This document shows, in pieces, positions 31,752 to 40,694 of a stretch of 64,000 bases of DNA. The DNA lies in assembly GCF_900116375.1 (NCBI RefSeq), contig NZ_UETB01000008.1, positions 62,001 through 126,000 of the forward strand, read 5' to 3'. A program made the position numbers and the translations under genes. The DNA is from Georgenia satyanarayanai (lineage in GTDB: Bacteria; Actinomycetota; Actinomycetes; Actinomycetales; Actinomycetaceae). The notes under the pieces are model-generated. The model saw nothing but the letters and a program-made list of their open reading frames with translations. It did not search any database and was not told the origin of the DNA. How positions within the stretch are numbered: position 1 is the stretch's first letter; every line of letters starts with the position of its first letter.

Positions 31752-32981
31752 TCAGAAGCGCTCGCTGCGCTCGTGGACCCCGTGCTCGCTGGAGTACACC
31801 TCGGTGCCGGTGATGAGCACGCGCTGGACGCGGGAGAAGACGTCGAGCGGGTCGCCGGACCAGATGACGACGTCGCCGTCCAGGCCCGGGCGCAGCGCCC
31901 CCACGCGGTCGTCGAGCCCGAGGATCTCGGCCGGGTTGATCGTCAGCGCCCGCAGCGCGACTCCCCGGTCCAGCCCCTCCTTGACGGCGAGCGACGCCTG
32001 GTGGACGAGGAAGTTGATCGGGACGACCGGGTGGTCGGTGGTGATGGCGACCTTGACGCCGGCCTCGGCGAGGCGGGCGAGGTTGGCGATGTCGCGGTCG
32101 CGCAGCTCGACCTTCGAGCGGCTGGTGAACATCGGGCCGAAGATCACCGGCACGTCCTTCTCGGCGAGGACGTCCGCCACGCGGGCCCCGTCGGTGCCGT
32201 GGTTGACGACGAGCCGGTAGCCGAACTCCTCGGCGAGCCGGATCGCGGTGGCGATGTCGTCGTGGCGGTGGGTGTGCTGGTCCCAGATCAGCTCGCCGTC
32301 GAGCACCGCCGCCAGCGTCTCGAGCGTGAGGTCGCGCTCCACCGGCTTGCCCTCGGACAGCGCGTGGTCGCGCTTAGCGGCGTAGTTCTGGGCGCGGACG
32401 AACGCGTCGCGGATGACCTTGGCCACGCCCAGGCGCGTGGAGGGCAGGGCCTTCTTGTCCCCGTACACGCGCTTGGGGTTCTCCCCGAGCGCGGACTTCA
32501 CCGACACCCGCTCGCGGAGGAGCTGCTCGTCGACGGTGCGCCCGCCCCACGTCTTGATCGCGACCGTCTGGCCACCGATCGGGTTGCCCGAGCCCGGCTT
32601 GACGACGGCGGAGGTCACCCCGCCGAGGAGGGCGTCGCGAAAGCCCTCCTCCTCGATGTTGATGGCGTCCAGCGCGCGCAGGCCCGCGCCCACCGGGTCG
32701 GTCATCTCGTTGACGTCGGCACCGGCCCAGCCCTCGCCCTCCTCGTGGACGCCCATGTGGGCGTGCGACTCGACGAAGCCCGGCAGCACCCACGAGCCGC
32801 TCGCGTCGACGACGCGTACCCCCTCGGGGACCTCGACGTCGGCGCCCACGGCGGAGATGACGCCGTCGAGGACGAGGACGGTGCCGTTCTCGATCGGCTC
32901 ACCGTCCACGGGGACGACGTAGCCGCCGGTGACGGCGACGGAGGCGGCGGACGTGCGGCGGGGCTGGGAAGAGGTCGTCAT
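31752..32981 (-). CDS. Imidazolonepropionase-like amidohydrolase
   Basis: This 409-residue metal-dependent hydrolase of the amidohydrolase superfamily has a beta-sandwich plus TIM barrel. Metal ligands are His73 and His75 in ESHAHMG, later His in WDQHTHRHDD and NHGTDG, and Asp in TTDHPVVP. The C-terminus closes with NPAEILGLDDRVGALRPGLDGDVVIWSGDPLD, typical of imidazolonepropionase-related enzymes. No histidine-degradation genes are nearby, so the substrate is unknown. TACCAC 6 bases before ATG 32981 may be a leaderless -10. It is divergent from a small membrane protein gene. Confidence 0.9.
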   Translation of the reverse strand: MTTSSQPRRTSAASVAVTGGYVVPVDGEPIENGTVLVLDGVISAVGADVEVPEGVRVVDASGSWVLPGFVESHAHMGVHEEGEGWAGADVNEMTDPVGAGLRALDAINIEEEGFRDALLGGVTSAVVKPGSGNPIGGQTVAIKTWGGRTVDEQLLRERVSVKSALGENPKRVYGDKKALPSTRLGVAKVIRDAFVRAQNYAAKRDHALSEGKPVERDLTLETLAAVLDGELIWDQHTHRHDDIATAIRLAEEFGYRLVVNHGTDGARVADVLAEKDVPVIFGPMFTSRSKVELRDRDIANLARLAEAGVKVAITTDHPVVPINFLVHQASLAVKEGLDRGVALRALTINPAEILGLDDRVGALRPGLDGDVVIWSGDPLDVFSRVQRVLITGTEVYSSEHGVHERSERF

Positions 32982-33059
32982 GTTCCAGTGGTATCACCCG
33001 CCGGGGGTGGCAGGCTTGGCAGCGAGGCGGCGTGGTGCCGCCTCGGGAGGAGGCGCGAC

Positions 33060-33446
33060 ATGGCCGCACGTGAGACGGGAAGCACGACGTCACAGGGCAG
33101 CGCACCCGGAGGCCCGCAGGGGAGCTCGGCGGCGGGCCGGGAGTCGCGCAAGCCGCAGCGGGGCGAGCGCAGCCGGCTGGGGTGGATCGCCATCACCGTC
33201 GCGGGGCTGCTCACGGCCTGGCAGGTCGTCTACGCGATCACCGTGGAGAGCGTGGCGAACAGGGACACCTACGAGTCCATCGGGCTCATGCTCGTCCTCG
33301 TGCTCGCGGTGGGCTCCCTCGTCCTTGGCATAGTCGCACTCGCCCAGCGAGTCCTCCCGCGCTGGCCGGCTGTCGCCGCGCTCGCCGTCGGGGTCTACGC
33401 CTTCATCGTCGCGATCGCCGGCTGGATCGGGCGGCTCATGTACTGA
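33060..33446 (+). CDS. Small three-helix membrane protein
   Basis: The 128-residue protein starts at ATG 33060, 6 bases after GGGAGGAGG. The N-terminal ~42 residues are hydrophilic and Gly/Ser/Arg-rich. Three membrane helices follow: GWIAITVAGLLTAWQVVYAI, SIGLMLVLVLAVGSLVLGIVALA and AVAALAVGVYAFIVAIAGWIG. I recognise no family. It is convergent with nhaA with 11 bases between stops. The strong Shine-Dalgarno and codon use support a real gene. Confidence 0.75.
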   Translation: MAARETGSTTSQGSAPGGPQGSSAAGRESRKPQRGERSRLGWIAITVAGLLTAWQVVYAITVESVANRDTYESIGLMLVLVLAVGSLVLGIVALAQRVLPRWPAVAALAVGVYAFIVAIAGWIGRLMY

Positions 33447-33457
33447 GCCGGCCGGGC

Positions 33458-34672
33458 TCAGGTCTCGATGTCGTCGCGGGTGCGCGCCCGGACCCGCAGC
33501 GCGAGGCCGCCCAGCAGGGCCGAGAGGAGCGAGCCGAGCAGCACGCCGACGCGTGCGTGGCTGCTCTCGACGGAGCCCGGCTCGAAGGCGAGCTGGGCGA
33601 TGAGCAGGGAGACGGTGAAGCCGACGCCGGCGAGCAGGCTCATCCCCACCATGTCCTTGAGGTTGAGCCCCTTGCCGAGGGCGAGTGGGGTGAGCGTGAC
33701 GAGCAGGGCGGTGCCGCCCCAGATGCCGAGCAGCTTGCCGAGCGGCAGCCCCAGGGAGATTCCGATGGAGACGGGGTCGGTGACGATGCCGAGCAGGCCG
33801 CCGGAGTCGACGACGTTCACGCCGGCGGCGAAGAAGGCGAAGACCGGCAAAACGAAGCCGGCCGAGATCCAGCTGATCCTGTGCTCGAACTGGTGGGACA
33901 GGTCCTCGTCCTCGCCCGCCCGGGCGACGGCGGGGACCACCATGCCGAGGAGCACGCCGGCGATCGTCGCGTGAACCCCGGACGCGTGCATGAACGCCCA
34001 GGCGACCACGCCCACGGGGATGAGCACCCACCAGGCGGTGATCCGGCGGCGGACGAGCACCGCGAAGACGACGACGGCGAGGAATGCGGCGGCGAGAAGG
34101 AGGTAGTTGAGGCCGTCGGCGAAGACGACGGCGATGATGACGATGCCGATGAGGTCGTCGACGACGGCGAGGGTGAGGAGGAAGAGGCGCAGCGCCGCCG
34201 GGAAGCCTCGGCCGAAGATGCCGAGGAGCGCGACGGCGAAGGCGATGTCTGTGGCGACCGGCACCGGCCACCCGTCCCAGATCCCCGAGCCGGTGACGGC
34301 CTGGACGAGGAGGTAGACGGCCACCGGTCCGGCGACCCCGAAGAACGCCGCGATGACGGGCACGGCCGCCGTGCGCGCGTCGCGCAGGGAGCCGGTGACG
34401 AACTCCTGCTTGAGCTCGAGGCCGACGGCGAAGAAGAAGATGGCGAGCAGACCGTCCGAGGCCCAGGCGGCCAGCGTGAGGTCCAGGTGCAGCGCCGCCG
34501 GGCCGACGGTGACCTCCGAGAGGGAGACGTACGCGTCCCGCCACGGGGAGTTGGCCCACACGAGGGCGACGAGGGCGCCGACGAGCAGCACCATCCCGGC
34601 GAAGGTCTCGTTGCCCAGCTTCTCGCGGTACGCGGCGAACGGGCCGCTGGCGGTGGTGGACGCGCTGGACAT
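33458..34672 (-). CDS. nhaA: Na+/H+ antiporter NhaA
   Basis: The 404-residue electrogenic antiporter has eleven to twelve hydrophobic segments. Diagnostic motifs are NSPWRDAY, the helix-IV/V region PVATDIAFAVALL and the paired Asp of LTLAVVDDLIGIV (ion-binding), and SLLAGVGFTVSLLIAQLAF near the C-terminus. It exports sodium in exchange for protons at the cytoplasmic membrane. GAAAGG precedes ATG 34672. It lies downstream of the TRAP operon on the same strand, but the perfect hairpin at 34744-34783 separates the two, so it is probably an independent unit. Confidence 0.95.
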   Translation of the reverse strand: MSSASTTASGPFAAYREKLGNETFAGMVLLVGALVALVWANSPWRDAYVSLSEVTVGPAALHLDLTLAAWASDGLLAIFFFAVGLELKQEFVTGSLRDARTAAVPVIAAFFGVAGPVAVYLLVQAVTGSGIWDGWPVPVATDIAFAVALLGIFGRGFPAALRLFLLTLAVVDDLIGIVIIAVVFADGLNYLLLAAAFLAVVVFAVLVRRRITAWWVLIPVGVVAWAFMHASGVHATIAGVLLGMVVPAVARAGEDEDLSHQFEHRISWISAGFVLPVFAFFAAGVNVVDSGGLLGIVTDPVSIGISLGLPLGKLLGIWGGTALLVTLTPLALGKGLNLKDMVGMSLLAGVGFTVSLLIAQLAFEPGSVESSHARVGVLLGSLLSALLGGLALRVRARTRDDIET

Positions 34673-34743
34673 GGGGCGTGCCTTTCTCGGGTCGGACGCG
34701 GCGGTGGCCGCGAGTCACTCTACGGGCGGGTGTGCCCGGATCG

Positions 34744-34783
34744 CGCTGTGGCCGGGAGGGCGGGTGCCCTCCCGGCCACAGCG
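34744..34783 (-). terminator. Perfect 18-bp hairpin downstream of dctM
   Basis: CGCTGTGGCCGGGAGGGC and its exact complement flank a GGGT loop, 24 bases after the dctM stop. There is no long T-run, as usual for high-GC intrinsic terminators. It separates the TRAP operon from nhaA. Confidence 0.85.
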
Positions 34784-34806
34784 GGGTGCGACGGGGACCG
34801 GTGGTG

Positions 34807-36117
34807 CTACATGAGCCCCATCGTCTGCGGCAGCCACAGGGAGATCTGGGGGACGAAGACGACGACGAACAGCGCCAGCAGGATGGCCAGGAGGAAGGGC
34901 CACAGCTTGGTGATGACCGGCTCGATCCGCAGGTTCGCGAGCCGGGCACCGACGAAGAGCACGTTGCCCACCGGCGGTGTGATGACCCCCAGCGACAGGT
35001 TCATCACGACCATGGCGCCGAAGTGGACCGGGTCGATGCCGAACTCGGTGACGATCGGCAGGAAGATCGGCACGAAGATGAGGATGGCCGGTGTCGGGTC
35101 CATGAAGGTCCCGACGACGATGAGGATGACCATCATGAGGATGAGGACGACGACGCTCGAGTCGGTGAAGCCGAGCACGGCGTCGGAGATGATGTCGGGG
35201 ATCCGGGCGAAGGACATGACGAACGACAGCGCCGTCGACACGCCGACGAGCAGCATGACGATGGCGGTCGTGCGGCCCGCGTCGAGGAGGATGCCGGGGA
35301 GCTCCCGCACCTTGATGGTGCGGTAGAGCGCCGAGAGCAGGAGGCAGTAGACGACGGCGATCGCCGCGGACTCCGTGGCCGTGAACTGACCGCCGAGGAT
35401 GCCCCCGACGACGATGACGATCATGAGCAGGGAGGGGACCGCGCGCCAGATGATGCGCAGGCCCTGTCGGACGCTCACCCGCTCGGTGGACTTGAGCTTG
35501 CCGGGCTGCTTGCGGGCGTAGAGGTAGACGACGACCATGCAGGCGATCGCCCACAGGAGCCCGGGGAACAGGCCGGCCATGAACAGCGCCGCGATCGAGG
35601 TGCTCGAGACGAGCGAGTACACGATGAACGTGTTCGACGGCGGGACGAGCATGCCCGAGGGTGCGGACGCGACGTTGACCGCTGCGGCGAAGCGCCGGTC
35701 GTAGCCCTCGGTGACCATGCGTCCGTTCATGACGTTCCCGACGGCGGCCGCAGCGGCGACTGCCGCGCCCGACACGGCGCCGAAGAGGGAGTTCGCGACG
35801 ATGTTCGTCTGGGCCAGCGAGGCGGGCATCCGGCCGGTGAGGACCTTGGCCGCGTCCACGAGCCGGGCGGCGATGCCGCCGTTGTTCATGATGACGCCGG
35901 CGAGCACGAACAGCGGGATCGCGAGCAGCGGGAAGGAGTTGATCCCGGTGAACATGCGCTGGGCGGTGACGAGCACGGCCTGCTCCATGCCCAGGAGCGG
36001 GATCGCGGCGAGGAAGGTCGCGCTCCCGATGACGATCGCGATCGGCACGGAGAACACGATGCCGACGACGACGCCGAGGAGAAGGATGAGTCCGGCGAGG
36101 GTTGCGGGGTCCATCAT
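34807..36117 (-). CDS. dctM: TRAP transporter large permease (DctM family)
   Basis: This 436-residue membrane protein has about twelve helices. Recognised segments are LAIPLFVLAGVIMNNGG, RMPASLAQTNIVANSLFGAVSGAAVAAAAAVG, VASAPSGMLVPPSNTFIVYSL and the C-terminal LSLGVITPPVGNVLFVGARL, all characteristic of DctM/SiaM. It forms the ion-driven translocator with DctQ. ATG 36117 overlaps the dctQ stop (ATGA). In this island the substrate is probably a hexuronate or aldonate (inference). The hairpin at 34744-34783 ends the operon. Confidence 0.95.
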   Translation of the reverse strand: MMDPATLAGLILLLGVVVGIVFSVPIAIVIGSATFLAAIPLLGMEQAVLVTAQRMFTGINSFPLLAIPLFVLAGVIMNNGGIAARLVDAAKVLTGRMPASLAQTNIVANSLFGAVSGAAVAAAAAVGNVMNGRMVTEGYDRRFAAAVNVASAPSGMLVPPSNTFIVYSLVSSTSIAALFMAGLFPGLLWAIACMVVVYLYARKQPGKLKSTERVSVRQGLRIIWRAVPSLLMIVIVVGGILGGQFTATESAAIAVVYCLLLSALYRTIKVRELPGILLDAGRTTAIVMLLVGVSTALSFVMSFARIPDIISDAVLGFTDSSVVVLILMMVILIVVGTFMDPTPAILIFVPIFLPIVTEFGIDPVHFGAMVVMNLSLGVITPPVGNVLFVGARLANLRIEPVITKLWPFLLAILLALFVVVFVPQISLWLPQTMGLM

Positions 36118-36734
36118 GCCTCCGTCTTCGGGCCGGCCGGGGAGCTCCCGGGGCTGTCGGGGGTGTCGGCCGACTGGACGAGCAGCGGCTCGCCACCGAG
36201 GCGGTCGGCCTGGATCTGCGGGTTGGCGGCCAGGGCCTCCTCGCCCTCGAGCTCGAGGTAGGGGGAGCGCGTCCCCCGGACCAGGCCCTGGACGTAGTAC
36301 ACGGCGTAGAACGCGATGAGCACGCCGGAGATCGGCAGGGCCAGGTACATCTGGCCCAGCGTGAACGGCAGGGCCGAGAGGTTCTGCAGCCAGGCGTTCT
36401 CCGCCGCGCGCCAGCCGCCCCAGACGAGCACGACCACGGCGAAGGTGAGGACGATCAGCTGGACGACCACTGCCAGCACCGTCTCGGCGCGCGGCGGGAA
36501 CTTCCGGGCGACGAACTCGACCGCGATGTGGCCGCGCTCGCCGAAGACGAACGCCGCGGCGAACAGGCCGAGCCACACGAAGGTGAGGCGGGCCCCCTCC
36601 TCGGTCCACGTGCTCGGGTCACCCAGGACCTGGCGGCTGAAGACCTGCCAGACCACGATGACGACGAGCAGCGCGAAGAGGACGACGGTGATCCAGTACA
36701 GGACCGTGTCGAGGACCTTCTTGGCGCTATCCAC
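36114..36734 (-). CDS. dctQ: TRAP transporter small permease (DctQ family)
   Basis: The 206-residue protein has four membrane helices. DctQ signatures are VVWQVFSRQVLGDPSTWTEEGARLTFVWLGLFAAAFVFGERGHIAVE, then LPISGVLIAFYAVYYVQGLV. A hydrophilic acidic tail of ~55 residues extends beyond the usual end. GTG 36734 is preceded at 6 bases by GGAGG. It lies 38 bases after dctP-1 and is coupled to dctM by ATGA. Confidence 0.93.
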   Translation of the reverse strand: MDSAKKVLDTVLYWITVVLFALLVVIVVWQVFSRQVLGDPSTWTEEGARLTFVWLGLFAAAFVFGERGHIAVEFVARKFPPRAETVLAVVVQLIVLTFAVVVLVWGGWRAAENAWLQNLSALPFTLGQMYLALPISGVLIAFYAVYYVQGLVRGTRSPYLELEGEEALAANPQIQADRLGGEPLLVQSADTPDSPGSSPAGPKTEA

Positions 36735-36772
36735 GATTCACCTCCAGTTGTGTGTGTGGCTCGGCCGGTTCA

Positions 36773-37792
36773 TCAGCGTGCTGCGGCGCGCGCCGCGTCG
36801 AAGAGCGCCTGCTGGGACTCCGTGGTGATGAACTCCGCGGCCAGCGCCTCGAGGGGCTCGGCGAAGGCGGCGTCGTCGACCTCGGAGAACGTGGCGCCGC
36901 CGGCCGTGGCGCCGTCGATGGCCTCCTGGGTCGCCTCCGCCCAGAGCTGGGTGTGCTCCTCGTGCGCGGCGGTCCAGCCCTCGTCGAAGGCGGCGCGGTC
37001 CTCCTCGGACATGCTCTCGAGGAGGTCGGTGTTGATGATCATGTAGTCCAGGCCCACGAGGTGGTTGGTGTAGCTCCAGTAGGGAGCGACCTCGTAGTGG
37101 CGCTGGGTGAAGTAGGAGACCTCGTTGTTCTCGGCCGCGTCGACGACGCCGGACTGCAGACCCGTGTAGAGCTCGCCGTACGCCATCGGGGTGCCGGCGC
37201 CGCCGAGGGCCTCGGCCATCGCGATGTGCAGCTCGGACTCCTGGACGCGGAGCTTCTGGCCGGCGAGGTCCGCCGGGGTCTCGATCGGGGCGCTGCTGTA
37301 CACGGAGCGGGCACCCTGGGTGAAGCCGCCGAGGACGGTGATGTTGTTCGACTCCTCCAGCGAGCTGTAGAGGTCACCGGTGATCTCGGGGTCGTGGATG
37401 ACGCTCATCTGGTGGTCGACGTCGTCGAAGACGCGGGGGAGGTTGAAGACGACGAAGTCCTCGTTGAGGTTCTCCAGCTGGGTGCCGGAGACGATGGCCA
37501 TGTCCACCGAGCCGTCGGAGACGAGCTGGAGGGCCTCGGCCTGGGCGCCGAGCGTCTCGTTGGGGAAGACGTCGATGTCCCAGCCGCCCGTGTTCTCCTC
37601 GAGGTAGCTCCCGAAGCTGTCGAGCGCGATGTAGGAGGGGTGCTCCTCGGTCTGGTTGAGTGCCAGGCGCATGCTCTGGCCCTCGCCGCCACCGGCGGAC
37701 TCGCCGCCCTCGTCGCTCCCGCCGCAGGCGGCGAGGAGCAGGGTCGCAGCAGTCGCTCCGGCGATGACCACGGTGTTCTTCCGGTGCCTCAT
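36773..37792 (-). CDS. TRAP solute-binding lipoprotein DctP-1
   Basis: The 339-residue protein has a signal peptide IAGATAATLLLAAC with lipobox LAAC and then a DctP periplasmic-binding fold. The substrate-carboxylate arginine lies in GQKLRVQES. Other conserved parts are NETLGAQAEALQLVSDGSVDMA, TPMAYGELYTGLQSGVVDAAENN and GLDYMIINTD. The start ATG 37792 follows AAGGACGG. It is very similar along its whole length to DctP-2 just upstream. It probably delivers hexuronate/aldonate-type acids to DctQM (inference). Operator-like TGGCAAC half-sites lie upstream at 37975-37992. Confidence 0.94.
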   Translation of the reverse strand: MRHRKNTVVIAGATAATLLLAACGGSDEGGESAGGGEGQSMRLALNQTEEHPSYIALDSFGSYLEENTGGWDIDVFPNETLGAQAEALQLVSDGSVDMAIVSGTQLENLNEDFVVFNLPRVFDDVDHQMSVIHDPEITGDLYSSLEESNNITVLGGFTQGARSVYSSAPIETPADLAGQKLRVQESELHIAMAEALGGAGTPMAYGELYTGLQSGVVDAAENNEVSYFTQRHYEVAPYWSYTNHLVGLDYMIINTDLLESMSEEDRAAFDEGWTAAHEEHTQLWAEATQEAIDGATAGGATFSEVDDAAFAEPLEALAAEFITTESQQALFDAARAAAR

Positions 37793-37974
37793 GGCGTGTT
37801 CCGTCCTTCGGTCTGAGTGACCTCGTCGTCCGGCGCTGCGCAGTGCAGTGTGGGGGAGGGGTCCAGCCTCTGGGCTGGGCGGCGCTGCCGTGCCTCGTCG
37901 TGAGGCGTGCCGGCCGACGGGGGGTCCCGTTCGGGTGGCCTCATTCACTCAGGTCGGGGCCTCGGGCACGCAGC

Positions 37975-37992
37975 GGTTGCCACCAGTTGCCG
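37975..37992 (-). promoter_or_regulatory. LacI-type operator half-sites upstream of dctP-1
   Basis: On the minus strand CGGCAACTGGTGGCAACC contains two direct GGCAAC half-sites like those at the lacI and larA/uxaC promoters. It lies between dctP-2 and dctP-1, implying that dctP-1-dctQM also has its own regulated promoter. The rest of 37793-38023 shows no gene. Confidence 0.6.
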
Positions 37993-38023
37993 TCCGTGAC
38001 CCCGCCGTGACAGGCCCGCCTCC

Positions 38024-39043
38024 TCAGTCCGCTGACTCGGCCGACGCAGCCCGTGCCGCGTCGTAGATCGCCCACTGCTCGTCGGTGGTGAGGAAGCGGT
38101 CGGCCAGCGGCTCGAGCGCCTCGAAGAAGACCTCGTCGTCGACGTCGTGGAAGGTCGCGCCCCCCGCCTCAGCGGTGGCGACGGCGTCCTGGGTGGCCTG
38201 CAGCCACAGCTCGACGTGCTCGGCGCGGGCCAGCTCCCAGCCCTCGTCGAAGACCGCCCTGTCCTCCTCGGTCATCGAGGCGAGCATGTCGGTGTTGATG
38301 ATCATGTAGTCCAGGCCCACGAGGTGGTTGGTGGAGCTCCAGTGCGGCGCCACCTCGAAGTGCCGTTGCGAGGCGTAGGAGACCTCGTTGTTCTCCGCGG
38401 CGTCCACGACGCCGGACTGCAGGCCCGTGTACAGCTCCCCGTAGGCCATCGGGGTGGCGGAGGCGCCCAGTGCCTGCGCCATGGCGACGTTGAGCTCGGA
38501 CTCCTGCACCCGCAGCTTCTGGCCGGCGAGGTCCGCGGGCGTCTCGACGGGCCCGTAGGTCGTGTAGACACTGCGTGAGCCCTGCGTGAAGCCGCCGAGC
38601 ACGGTGACGTTGTTCGTCTCCTCCAGCGAGGTGTACAGGTCCCCGACGATGGCGGGGTCGTGGACCACACGCATCTGGTGGTCGATGTCGTCGAAGGTCG
38701 TCGGCAGGTTGAGGGCGATGAAGTCCCGGTTGAGGTTCTCCAGCTGCGGGCCGGAGACGATCGCCATCTCCACCGAGCCGTCGGAGACGAGCTGCATCGC
38801 CTCGGCCTGGGCGCCGAGGGTCTCGTTGGCGTAGACGTCGATGCTCCAGCGTCCGTCGGTCTGCTCCTCCAGGTGGTCGCCCCAGGCGGTGAGCGCGATG
38901 TAGGAGGGGTGGGACTCGGTCTGGTTCAGGGCGAGGTGCAGGACGTCGCCCTCGTTGGTGCCCGGCTCGAGCGAGGGGCTGCAGGCCGCGAGGGCCGTCA
39001 GCACCAGGCCGGCGGCGGCAGCGGTGGTGAGTCGTCGGGACAT
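38024..39043 (-). CDS. TRAP solute-binding lipoprotein DctP-2 (paralogue)
   Basis: The 339-residue tandem paralogue of DctP-1 has the same length. The signal peptide AAAAGLVLTALAAC has a lipobox, then the same landmarks follow: LALNQTESHPSYIAL, NETLGAQAEAMQLVSDGSVEMA, GQKLRVQES with the binding Arg, and TPMAYGELYTGLQSGVVDAAENN. Differences cluster in surface segments and in HFEVAPHWSSTNH versus HYEVAPYWSYTNH, close to the ligand cleft. Either two related substrates share one DctQM translocator, or this is a recent duplication. GGGAG precedes ATG 39043. Confidence 0.93.
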   Translation of the reverse strand: MSRRLTTAAAAGLVLTALAACSPSLEPGTNEGDVLHLALNQTESHPSYIALTAWGDHLEEQTDGRWSIDVYANETLGAQAEAMQLVSDGSVEMAIVSGPQLENLNRDFIALNLPTTFDDIDHQMRVVHDPAIVGDLYTSLEETNNVTVLGGFTQGSRSVYTTYGPVETPADLAGQKLRVQESELNVAMAQALGASATPMAYGELYTGLQSGVVDAAENNEVSYASQRHFEVAPHWSSTNHLVGLDYMIINTDMLASMTEEDRAVFDEGWELARAEHVELWLQATQDAVATAEAGGATFHDVDDEVFFEALEPLADRFLTTDEQWAIYDAARAASAESAD

Positions 39044-39114
39044 TCCGTGTCTCCCCCTCGGGCACAGGCCCGTTCATCGTCGATTCTCGCCCATCGGCGT
39101 CGTTCGTGCGCCCC

Positions 39115-39792
39115 TCAGGAGGAGGCGATCTGGGCGGCCAGGTGGCCACCGCCGTAGCCGTTGTCGATGTTGACGACGGCGACCCCGGGGGCGCAGGCGT
39201 TGAGCATCGACAGCAGCGGTGCGACGCCACCGAAGGCGGCGCCGTAGCCGACGGAGGTCGGCACGGCCACGACCGGTGCGCTCACCAGTCCGGCGACGAC
39301 GCTCGGCAGGGCGCCGTCCATCCCCGCGGCGACGACGACGACGCGTGCCGAGCGGAGGAGGTCGAGGTGCCCGAGCACCCGGTGCAGGCCGGCCACGCCG
39401 ACGTCGACGACGAGCTGGGTCCGCCGGCCGAGGTAGCGGGCGGTGAGCTCGGCCTCGCGGGCCACGGGCAGGTCGGAGGTGCCGGCACTGACGACGACGA
39501 CGAGGCCACCGGTGGGCTCCGGCGCCGCGGCAGGCCAGGCCACCACCCGGGCGACCGGGTCGTGGTGCGCGTCGGACAGTGCGGCGAGGACGGCGGCCGC
39601 CTGCTCGGGCGTCGCGCGGGTGAACAGGGTGGGCGTACCGGCCGCCGCGACCTCGGCGGCGATGAGTGCGACCTGCTCGACGCTCTTGGGCTCGCAGAGC
39701 ACGGCCTCGGGGTAGCCGCGCCGGGCGGCGCGGTCGTGGTCGAGGTGGGCGATGCGGGCCAGCTCGGGGCCCGGCTCCCAACCCTCAGCCAC
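39115..39792 (-). CDS. larB: LarB-like nickel-pincer cofactor carboxylase/hydrolase
   Basis: This 225-residue AIR-carboxylase-like (PurE-fold) protein carries ARRGYPEAVLCEPKS, VVVVSAGTSDLPVAREAELTA, VVVAAGMDGALPSVVAGLV and VPTSVGYGAAFGGVAPLLSMLNACAPGVAVVNIDNGYG, all typical of LarB. LarB carboxylates nicotinic acid adenine dinucleotide and releases AMP, the first step towards the nickel-pincer nucleotide used by LarA. GTG 39792 lies inside the end of larE (8-base overlap). No larC is found in this window. Together with larE it predicts that the LarA homologue at 46692-48008 is a genuine nickel enzyme. Confidence 0.92.
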   Translation of the reverse strand: MAEGWEPGPELARIAHLDHDRAARRGYPEAVLCEPKSVEQVALIAAEVAAAGTPTLFTRATPEQAAAVLAALSDAHHDPVARVVAWPAAAPEPTGGLVVVVSAGTSDLPVAREAELTARYLGRRTQLVVDVGVAGLHRVLGHLDLLRSARVVVVAAGMDGALPSVVAGLVSAPVVAVPTSVGYGAAFGGVAPLLSMLNACAPGVAVVNIDNGYGGGHLAAQIASS

Positions 39793-40639
39793 GGACGGAG
39801 ACCAGCGGCAGGGTGAAGGCCCCGGACTGGATGCCGCGCAGGTCGAGGGCGGCGAAGCGGAAGCCGGCGTCGCGCACGGCGCCGTCCACCTCCTCGCGCC
39901 GCTGGACGGCGGTGAGGAGCTCCTCGGGCAGCAGCTCGATCCGGGCGACGTCGCCGTGGTGGCGCACGCGGCAGTCGGTGAAGCCGAGACGGCGCAGGGC
40001 TGCCTCCGCGCGGTCCACCTGACGCAGCTTGTCCGGGGTGACCTCCTCGAAGTGCGGGATGCGCGAGGCCAGGCACGGTGCGGCGGGCTTGTCGGCGACC
40101 GGCAGGGCGAGGGCCCTGGCCACCTCCCGGACCATCGCCTTGGTCATCCCGGCCTCGGCCATCGGGCGCAGCACGCGGTGGTCGGTCGCGGCGCGTGAGC
40201 CGGGGCGGTCGGGCCGCTTGGCGTCGTCGGCGTTCTCGCCGTAGGCGACGGCCGCGAGACCGAGCTCGGCGACGAGCTCGTCGGAGATCCGGGTGAACAG
40301 CTCGTCCTTGCAGTGGAAGCAGCGGTCCGGCCCGTTGGCGCGGTAGGCCGCCGACTGCCCCTCGTGGGTCTCGATCTCGACGACGCGCGCCCCGATGACG
40401 GCGGCGGTCTCGTGGGCCCGCGCGCGCTCGTCCGTCGCGAGGCTGGGGGAGACACCGAGCACGGCGACGACGTTGCCCGCCCCGAGGGTGCGCACGGCGA
40501 GGGCGAGGAGGGTGGCGGAGTCGACCCCGCCGGAGTAGGCCACGCCCAGCGGTGCGTGGCCGGCGAGCATCTCGGCGACCGTTGCCGCGGCCTGCGCCGC
40601 CGGCCCGGTCAGGCCCGGTACCGCCGTCGTCGTCGTCAT
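39785..40639 (-). CDS. larE: LarE-like ATP-dependent sulfur transferase
   Basis: The 284-residue PP-loop enzyme has the ATP motif SGGVDS (36-41), DRCFHCKDELF (about 105-115) and PCLASRIP with Cys189, the position of the sacrificial cysteine in single-Cys LarE proteins. LarE adenylates the dicarboxylated pyridine precursor and donates sulfur to make the thiocarboxylates of the pincer cofactor. The single cysteine here suggests the sacrificial rather than the iron-sulfur type (inference). It is the first gene of the minus-strand operon. ATG 40639 has GGAG upstream, and the LacI palindrome is 56 bases further up. Confidence 0.94.
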   Translation of the reverse strand: MTTTTAVPGLTGPAAQAAATVAEMLAGHAPLGVAYSGGVDSATLLALAVRTLGAGNVVAVLGVSPSLATDERARAHETAAVIGARVVEIETHEGQSAAYRANGPDRCFHCKDELFTRISDELVAELGLAAVAYGENADDAKRPDRPGSRAATDHRVLRPMAEAGMTKAMVREVARALALPVADKPAAPCLASRIPHFEEVTPDKLRQVDRAEAALRRLGFTDCRVRHHGDVARIELLPEELLTAVQRREEVDGAVRDAGFRFAALDLRGIQSGAFTLPLVSVRG

Positions 40640-40694
40640 GGAGCTGCTCCTTCGTGCAACGTGGGCTGTCAGTGTGGACAGGCCGGGCAGCGCC

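Noticed and set aside
30609-33059. A very long plus-strand frame running over the YqjG-type and amidohydrolase genes into the small membrane protein
   Set aside because: Only the part from ATG 33060 has a ribosome site and membrane helices; the rest is shadow of recognised minus-strand genes.
39106-39816. A 236-residue plus-strand frame opposite larB
   Set aside because: It is Gly/Asp-rich without family resemblance; larB on the other strand is unmistakable.
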